The notes under the pieces were generated by a model. It saw only the letters and a program-made list of their open reading frames with translations. It was not told the origin of the DNA and did not search any database. From Achromobacter anxifer (GTDB taxonomy: Bacteria; Pseudomonadota; Gammaproteobacteria; Burkholderiales; Burkholderiaceae_B), in the NCBI RefSeq assembly GCF_903652925.1, contig NZ_CAHLAR010000002.1:620001-684000 (forward strand): 64,000 nucleotides of DNA. The letters run 5' to 3'. The translations under genes and the position numbers were made by a program. Shown in pieces: positions 59,274 through 64,000 of this stretch (within the stretch, counting starts at the first letter, position 1; each line of letters opens with the position of its first letter).

Positions 59274-60056
59274 CTATTGGGCCGCGGCGGGCGGGTCGAC
59301 CATGGACTGGCGCTGGGACGCTAGCAGCGCGTCGCTCTGGTCGATCCGGATGACGCCTATCCGCGGAAACTCGAAATCCACGATGATGTACATCGCCGCC
59401 GTCATGACCACGGCGTACACCAGCTGGTGCAGCAGGCTGTCGCGCTGGGAAGTCGCCAGCTTCGATCCGATGAGGCAGGCGCATACCAAGGCCAGGAAGA
59501 CCAGGAAGGCATAGGTCGCGACGGGCGGGTGGACCTTCTGCGCCACGGTCTGCGCGGTGGACACGTCGAACATGTCGTTGACGGCGCCGATGTAGGAGAC
59601 GCCGAAGGGCGGCACGGTATTGCGGGCCGCGCGCATCGAGTCGGTCCAGATTTCCTTCTGCAGCGCGCCCACCCGGGCGGCGATCGCGTCGCGCTGCTCC
59701 AGGTCGGCGACGTGGCTGTAGTACTCGATGCGTCCGTCCACGTAGCGCCGGAACTGTTCGCGCAGCTTGGGCTGGTCCTGCGGATTCAGCATGTCGATGC
59801 GCAGCCACGCCGTGCCGATTGAATTGACCTCCTGCACCAGGATGTTGCGGCGCTCGGCCATGCGCTGGGCCGCGCCTGAAAACGTGAAGGCCACCAGCAG
59901 GCCCAGGAGCGCGAACACCGACGCCTCGATGGCGGCGGCGCCCGCGCCGGTCTGGTCGTCGGCGCTATGGCCCAGGCGCCTGCCGATGCGCATCGCGATC
60001 ATCAGCAGCACGAAGAACACGACAGCCAAACCCGCCAGCAACAGGGAGTAGTTCAT
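59274..60056 (-). CDS. DUF4239 (bestrophin-like) membrane protein
   Basis: A 260-residue inner-membrane protein. Two helices lie near the N-terminus (LLAGLAVVFFVLLMIAMRIG; SVFALLGLLVAFTFSGAAQR) and two near 185-225 (ATYAFLVFLALVCACLIGSK; LVYAVVMTAAMYIIVDFEFP), with a helical cytoplasmic or periplasmic part between. The FTFSGA..R..ER segment followed by VQEVNSIGTAWLR is the DUF4239 signature, related to bestrophin-type channels. It follows the diguanylate cyclase gene after 15 bp and precedes the barrel gene, so they are probably co-transcribed. Confidence 0.87.
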   Translation of the reverse strand: MNYSLLLAGLAVVFFVLLMIAMRIGRRLGHSADDQTGAGAAAIEASVFALLGLLVAFTFSGAAQRMAERRNILVQEVNSIGTAWLRIDMLNPQDQPKLREQFRRYVDGRIEYYSHVADLEQRDAIAARVGALQKEIWTDSMRAARNTVPPFGVSYIGAVNDMFDVSTAQTVAQKVHPPVATYAFLVFLALVCACLIGSKLATSQRDSLLHQLVYAVVMTAAMYIIVDFEFPRIGVIRIDQSDALLASQRQSMVDPPAAAQ

Positions 60057-60071
60057 GTAGGCACCATGTGT

Positions 60072-61673
60072 TCAATGACGATCGGTGGGTTGTGGCGGCG
60101 CGGTCGCGGCCATGTCGCGCCATAGCGTGACGCGGTTGCGTCCGGACTGCTTGGATTCGTAGAGAGCCTCGTCCGCGCGCCGGATCACATCAACCGTGGA
60201 CTCGCCGTCTTGCGGCCACAGCGCGACGCCGATGGATACCGTTACCCGGCCCACACTGTCCGGCATGATGCGCCGGGCCACGGCGTAGCGCAGGCGCTCG
60301 GCGACCTCGCTGGCCTGTTCTGCGGAACCGGTGGGCAGCAGGGCGATGAACTCTTCTCCGCCCACACGGAAGGGGCGGTCCTGCTCGCGCAGGCAGGCGC
60401 GGATCACCTCGGCCAGCGCGATCAGCACCTTGTCCCCGGTCAGGTGGCCAAAGGTGTCGTTGATGCGCTTGAAGTGGTCCAGGTCCATGGCGATGACGGC
60501 AATCGGCGCATCCTTGGCGGCGTGTTCGTCCAGCACGCCCGTCATGGCCCTGCGGTTCAGCAGGCCCGTCATGGGATCAGTTTGCGCCTGGGTGTTCAGG
60601 CGTCCGACCTCGTCCCGATGCTGATCCAGGGTCAGCCGGACCGCGTCGCGCAGCGTGTCGGCCTCGGCATACCAGGCATTGAGCGCGGCGAGGTCCTTGC
60701 CGCCCGAATGGCCTTTCCTCATGGCGCGCGTCAGCCGCGACAGGGGCGACGCGATGGCATAGGCCAGGCCGCATACCAGGAGCAGCGTCAGCACGATGGC
60801 GGGAATCGCGGAGCGCAGGGAGTCTTCGAGCAAGACGCGCAGCGGCGACAGCACCTGGTCCAGCGGCCGTTGCGCCACCACCGCCCAATTGCCCTTGGCC
60901 AAGGGGGCGTAGCCCGTCAACACGGTGCCGCCATTCGCGTTCGAGAGCAGGGCGGCGCCGCCCTGCCTAGTGGGCTCCACGCCCGCCAGATCGAGCGCGC
61001 CGGGGTCCGCGTGCCTGCGGTACAGCACGTCGCCGCCGTTGCCGACCAGGAACACCGACATGCCCGCAATATCGTCGCGGTCGCCAATGATCCGGTCCAT
61101 GCCGCTGCCTTCATCCAGCTTGATGGCCAGGGCCAGATAGGCCAGCGGGGCGCCGGCCGCATCATCCAGCGGCTCGACCACGGTCAGCACCGTGGCGCCC
61201 GACGTGCCAGGCGTCGCCACCCAGTCGCCTGGCCCCGGCGCATCCAAGCCCAGGTCGGCCAGGTCGCGGATGCCTGTCACCGCGTCGGGGGCGCCAGGAG
61301 CGCGGGCGATGATGTTGCCGGTGGCGTCCGCAAGCAGCACCGCATGGACGGAGTCGATCTGGCCGCCCAGGCGCTGCAGCTCATCCTGCAAGGCCTGCGG
61401 GTTGTGCAGCAGAGGGAGGATTTGACGCGCGCTGTTGCGGGCCTGCCGATGCAGCGCGGCAACGTAGACTTCGATGACCTCAGCCAGCTTTTCGGCGCGG
61501 GCATGATTGGCCGCCAGCGCATTCCTGATGATCTGCGCCTTCTGGGCCTGATAGCTGGAGTACATGGCGGCGGAAAAACCCACCGCGACGCTGAACACGG
61601 CCAGGGCGACCAGAACCGCCAGCAATCCGATCTTGCGCTTGCGCATGCCTGGGTGGCTGGACCGAGGGCTCAT
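60072..61673 (-). CDS. Membrane diguanylate cyclase with periplasmic Cache-type sensor
   Basis: A 533-residue protein making cyclic di-GMP. TM1 is about 15-38 (IGLLAVLVALAVFSVAVGFS), followed by a periplasmic double-Cache-like domain to about 270, TM2 (AIPAIVLTLLLVCGLAYAIA) and a HAMP-like linker. The GGDEF domain (about 360-525) has an intact active site GGEEF, DLDHFKRINDTFGHLTGD, and an RxxD inhibitory site (REQD) five residues before GGEEF, so it should be active and feedback-inhibited. GGAG precedes the ATG at 61673. It heads the set with DUF4239 and barrel genes. Signal sensed unknown. Confidence 0.93.
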   Translation of the reverse strand: MSPRSSHPGMRKRKIGLLAVLVALAVFSVAVGFSAAMYSSYQAQKAQIIRNALAANHARAEKLAEVIEVYVAALHRQARNSARQILPLLHNPQALQDELQRLGGQIDSVHAVLLADATGNIIARAPGAPDAVTGIRDLADLGLDAPGPGDWVATPGTSGATVLTVVEPLDDAAGAPLAYLALAIKLDEGSGMDRIIGDRDDIAGMSVFLVGNGGDVLYRRHADPGALDLAGVEPTRQGGAALLSNANGGTVLTGYAPLAKGNWAVVAQRPLDQVLSPLRVLLEDSLRSAIPAIVLTLLLVCGLAYAIASPLSRLTRAMRKGHSGGKDLAALNAWYAEADTLRDAVRLTLDQHRDEVGRLNTQAQTDPMTGLLNRRAMTGVLDEHAAKDAPIAVIAMDLDHFKRINDTFGHLTGDKVLIALAEVIRACLREQDRPFRVGGEEFIALLPTGSAEQASEVAERLRYAVARRIMPDSVGRVTVSIGVALWPQDGESTVDVIRRADEALYESKQSGRNRVTLWRDMAATAPPQPTDRH

Positions 61674-61809
61674 CGAGACTCCATGCAATTTCCATGCTTA
61701 CTGGTGTATCGACCGCGTTGAGTCTGACAACGATAAATGGAGGGCCTGCCGTCCGCAATGCAAAACGCGATTAAGAGAAATCCATGATTGATTCTGGCGA
61801 AATTCTGTG

Positions 61810-61829
61810 GTGGCGTCGCAAAACGCCAC
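61810..61829. other. Hairpin in the divergent promoter region
   Basis: GTGGCGT and ACGCCAC form seven-base arms around CGCAAA. It lies in the 295-bp spacer between the diguanylate cyclase (start 61673) and VOC (start 61969) genes. Otherwise that spacer shows nothing recognisable. Confidence 0.35.
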
Positions 61830-61968
61830 GCACAACATTTCCAAAATCTTGGTAACGGGCCCGCAAGGCATGGCCGGGTATTCTCAAACACTTTCACGAC
61901 GGCTTTACGCAACCCTGTTCTTGCCTGTCCGGCGAGTCCCTGCGTTAGCCAAAATAAGGAGAGCAGAC

Positions 61969-62448
61969 ATGGCCAACAAAAACACCATTTGCCTCTGGTA
62001 CGACCGCGACGCCCTGGAAGCCGCGCAGTTCTATGCCCGGACCTTTCCCGACAGCGCCGTCAGCAAGATCCTGCGCGCGCCCGGGGACTATCCCTCGGGC
62101 AAGCAGGGCGACGTGCTGACGGTGGAGTTCACCGTGGCGGGCATCCCCTGCGTGGGTTTGAACGGCGGTCCGGCCTTCAAGCACAGCGAGGCCTTTTCCT
62201 TCCAGATATCCACCGAGGACCAAGCCGAGACTGACCGCCTGTGGGATGCCATCGTCAGTAACGGCGGCCAGGAAAGCGAGTGCGGCTGGTGCCGTGACAA
62301 GTGGGGACTATCGTGGCAGATCACGCCGCGGGTATTGATAGAAGCAATCTCGGACCCGGATCCCGCCGTCGCCAAGCGTTCATTCGACGCGATGATGACG
62401 ATGCGCAAGATCGACATCGCGGCCATTGAGGCGGCGCGGCGGGGGTAG
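61969..62448 (+). CDS. VOC family protein, PhnB/3-demethylubiquinone methyltransferase-like
   Basis: A 159-residue protein. NTICLWYDRDALEAAQFYAR at residues 4-23, then AGIPCVGLNGGPAFKHSEAF in the middle and CGWCRDKWGLSWQITPRVL near 105-123, are typical of the PhnB-like '3-dmu-9_3-mt' group. Despite the family name these are not proven methyltransferases. AAGGAG lies seven bases before the ATG. It is monocistronic and divergent from the cyclase. Function unknown. Confidence 0.92.
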   Translation: MANKNTICLWYDRDALEAAQFYARTFPDSAVSKILRAPGDYPSGKQGDVLTVEFTVAGIPCVGLNGGPAFKHSEAFSFQISTEDQAETDRLWDAIVSNGGQESECGWCRDKWGLSWQITPRVLIEAISDPDPAVAKRSFDAMMTMRKIDIAAIEAARRG

Positions 62449-62586
62449 GGGGCGGATTCCTCCTTTTGGCTGATTCCCGCGGGACCAGCGCGATCTATCA
62501 TGGAGGCGCTGCGCCGGAGCAGCTATCCACATGGCCCGTTCCGAGGCTAGCCGGCGCTAGCGCTATCTGCTCGGGGGGGCTCTCCT

Positions 62587-63255
62587 ATGGCCACGTTCGC
62601 GGTTCGCCTTATGGCGTTTGTCGTGTTGGCGGGCTGCGCCGCCGCGGCCCAAGCGGGACCCGGGCAGGCCATGGAGGCCACCGGCACGTCGCGCTCCTCA
62701 TCTTCCTCGCGCAGCAATAACACCGGCGCTGCCATCGACGCGGCGCAAAAGGCGCTGAGCGATTATCTGCGCAGTTCCGACCAGCAGGACGGCGCGCTGC
62801 TCGACCAGGACGCGCAGGACCGCCTGCGCCAGCAGTACGAGGAGGCGCAGCGCGCGGCGGCCCAGGCCCGGGCGAAGCAGCAGGAGGCCGACTACGAGCG
62901 CAACCGCGACCGGATCAAGGAGCGCTATGGCGCCGATCCCGCGCTGAATCCTTGGGGTAACGGTTCCGCCAGCCGCGACAAGCCCCGCAATGCCCCCGCC
63001 GACGCGCCGGACCCTTCAGCTGCAGCCAAGGCCGGGGCCAAGGATCCCGGGCTCGATTACGCCGGCCAGGCCTGCGAGTACTTCACCCGGCCCTCGGATG
63101 CCGCGCATCTGAACTATTACAGCGAAGGGTCGACCGTGGCGTACGGCGGGCGGGTCTACCAATGCAAGGACGGGCGTTGGGCCTTCCGCTATCCCGACAC
63201 CGTGCTGAGCGCGCGCGACCGTAGCCGGCTTTCCGCCACGCAACAGGAGAAGTGA
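62587..63255 (+). CDS. Putative lipoprotein with coiled coil and a small cysteine-bearing C-terminal motif
   Basis: A 222-residue exported protein I do not recognise. The N-terminus VRLMAFVVLAGCAAAAQAG contains an LAGC lipobox at 14-17, although signal peptidase I cleavage after AQA is also possible. A serine-rich stretch follows, then a charged coiled coil (RLRQQYEEAQRAAAQARAKQ, about 80-110). The C-terminal QACEYFTRP and GSTVAYGGRVYQCKDGRWAF recall small carbohydrate-binding modules, with a likely disulfide. GGGGGG lies upstream of the ATG. The stop is one base before the ATG of the next gene, so they form an operon. Confidence 0.78.
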   Translation: MATFAVRLMAFVVLAGCAAAAQAGPGQAMEATGTSRSSSSSRSNNTGAAIDAAQKALSDYLRSSDQQDGALLDQDAQDRLRQQYEEAQRAAAQARAKQQEADYERNRDRIKERYGADPALNPWGNGSASRDKPRNAPADAPDPSAAAKAGAKDPGLDYAGQACEYFTRPSDAAHLNYYSEGSTVAYGGRVYQCKDGRWAFRYPDTVLSARDRSRLSATQQEK

Positions 63256-63256
63256 T

Positions 63257-64000
63257 ATGTCATTGTTCGCTTCGGCCATGACGGCCGTGCTGGCATATTC
63301 GACCCTGGGCGCGCCGCTGGGCATGGGAACGGAACAGGCGCAGGCCTTGTCCAGCGCCTATTTCGCCGCCTTGGAACAAGGCTTTCAGGCAATGGGGCCC
63401 AGCATGAAGCGCGCATTGGCGACCTACTGCCAGGATGGGCAAAGCATCAACGGCTACTGCAATTTCGTAGTGCAGGGCGCCATCATAGGCAGCCACCTCA
63501 GCGGCAACTACGAGGACGTTTTGCGCTACAGCGATCGCTATGCCGCTGCGATGCAAGCCTATATGCGGTCCAAGGGAACGCCGCTCGGCGCCTGCATGGC
63601 CGTGGGCGCGACAGTGATGAACCCACGCACGAACAGCATCTCGGCATCCTGGGACGCTCATGTGCCGTCCCTGATCTACTTCGCTCAGGCAAAGCTCAAG
63701 CGGCCTGCTGCCGGCTCCTACTACCAGGCGTTCTATTGCGCGCGCCGCGGGCCCAACGAACTGTTCGAAGGCTATGACCCTGAACATTCCAGCGTGGCGG
63801 CCAGCGAGGCGGAAGCGCGTGTCGCCCGCAAGTTCGAGGCGGAGATCCTGCGGCCGTTCCGTGCCGCTTCCAAGCAATTGAGCGATGAATACGTCCGGAC
63901 CATGGATCACGACAGCGCGGCGGGCAATCGGAACCTGCTTAAGTACTCGGTGCTGTACGGAAACGCGTATTCGGCGTGCAGCCGGGCGCGCTTCCCGGCC
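63257..64000 (+). CDS. Unknown protein with paired cysteines (partial, 3' end missing)
   Basis: The frame stays open from the ATG at 63257 to the window edge, giving 248 residues. It begins one base after the preceding stop, with AGGAG inside the end of that gene as the ribosome-binding site. Cysteines come in the segments TYCQDGQSINGYCNF, LGACMAVGA, QAFYCARRGP and AYSACSRARFP, which suggests disulfides and export. The hydrophobic start SLFASAMTAVLAYSTLGAPL is a weak signal-like segment without positive charges. I do not recognise a family. Confidence 0.75.
   Translation, partial: MSLFASAMTAVLAYSTLGAPLGMGTEQAQALSSAYFAALEQGFQAMGPSMKRALATYCQDGQSINGYCNFVVQGAIIGSHLSGNYEDVLRYSDRYAAAMQAYMRSKGTPLGACMAVGATVMNPRTNSISASWDAHVPSLIYFAQAKLKRPAAGSYYQAFYCARRGPNELFEGYDPEHSSVAASEAEARVARKFEAEILRPFRAASKQLSDEYVRTMDHDSAAGNRNLLKYSVLYGNAYSACSRARFPA

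Noticed and set aside
1-64000. tRNA or rRNA genes, insertion sequences, integrases, CRISPR arrays
   Set aside because: I saw no cloverleaf-like sequence, transposase or integrase coding sequence, or regularly spaced repeats with unique spacers. The tandem arrays present have no spacers.

Overview
The window comes from a high-GC betaproteobacterium, most likely an Alcaligenaceae member of the Achromobacter/Bordetella group. The reasons are the gene style (several Bug/TctC-type solute receptors, TRAP systems, many LysR and GntR regulators), the 1349-residue PurL, and the strong GC bias at third codon positions, which produces many long antisense open frames. I see about 50 protein genes. I see no rRNA, tRNA, insertion sequence, prophage or CRISPR array. 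Both ends cut a gene.

Region 1 (1-9951) looks like sugar-acid catabolism. It holds a partial Ldh_2-type dehydrogenase divergent from a GntR/FCD regulator with a 33-bp palindrome between them, and a stand-alone TonB-C-like secreted protein. A minus-strand operon follows: TRAP receptor, fused TRAP permease, VOC protein, RuBisCO-like protein and DUF1537 sugar-acid kinase. It is divergent from a LacI-type regulator. The RuBisCO-like protein plus kinase pair resembles the OiaX/OiaK pair of apionate breakdown.

Region 2 (9959-17336) is a nitrite-assimilation operon: nirB, nirD, a formate/nitrite channel, a PP2C-kinase fusion, a broken cobA-like remnant, and a NIT-ANTAR (NasR-type) antiterminator. 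Upstream of nirB I can read a sigma-54 promoter, two NtrC-like sites 32 bp apart, and an attenuator-like hairpin. Together they suggest control by both nitrogen status and nitrate/nitrite.

Region 3 (17337-25260) holds a LysR gene, a GltIJKL-type amino-acid ABC transporter followed by a D-amino-acid aminotransferase, then a LysR/GMC-oxidoreductase divergent pair.

Region 4 (25261-41171) is mostly housekeeping: a Cfa-like methyltransferase, an alpha/beta hydrolase, a PHP phosphatase, GreB, a second TRAP transporter (DctQ, DctM, DctP), PurL, a chemotaxis receptor, an M20 peptidase and a DUF1415 protein.

Region 5 (41172-64000) is accessory: a Bug receptor with a BAAT-type thioesterase; a LysR-controlled sulfatase-cupin-Bug operon; two neighbouring membrane proteins with papain-like motifs; a polysaccharide deacetylase; a BBE-type flavoprotein; a divergent MurA paralogue; a nucleoside deaminase; a DUF899 protein; a diguanylate cyclase-DUF4239-outer membrane protein set; and a cut-off pair of unknown secreted proteins. 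Several short tandem repeats (9, 11, 14 and 38 bp units) sit in gene-tail spacers.
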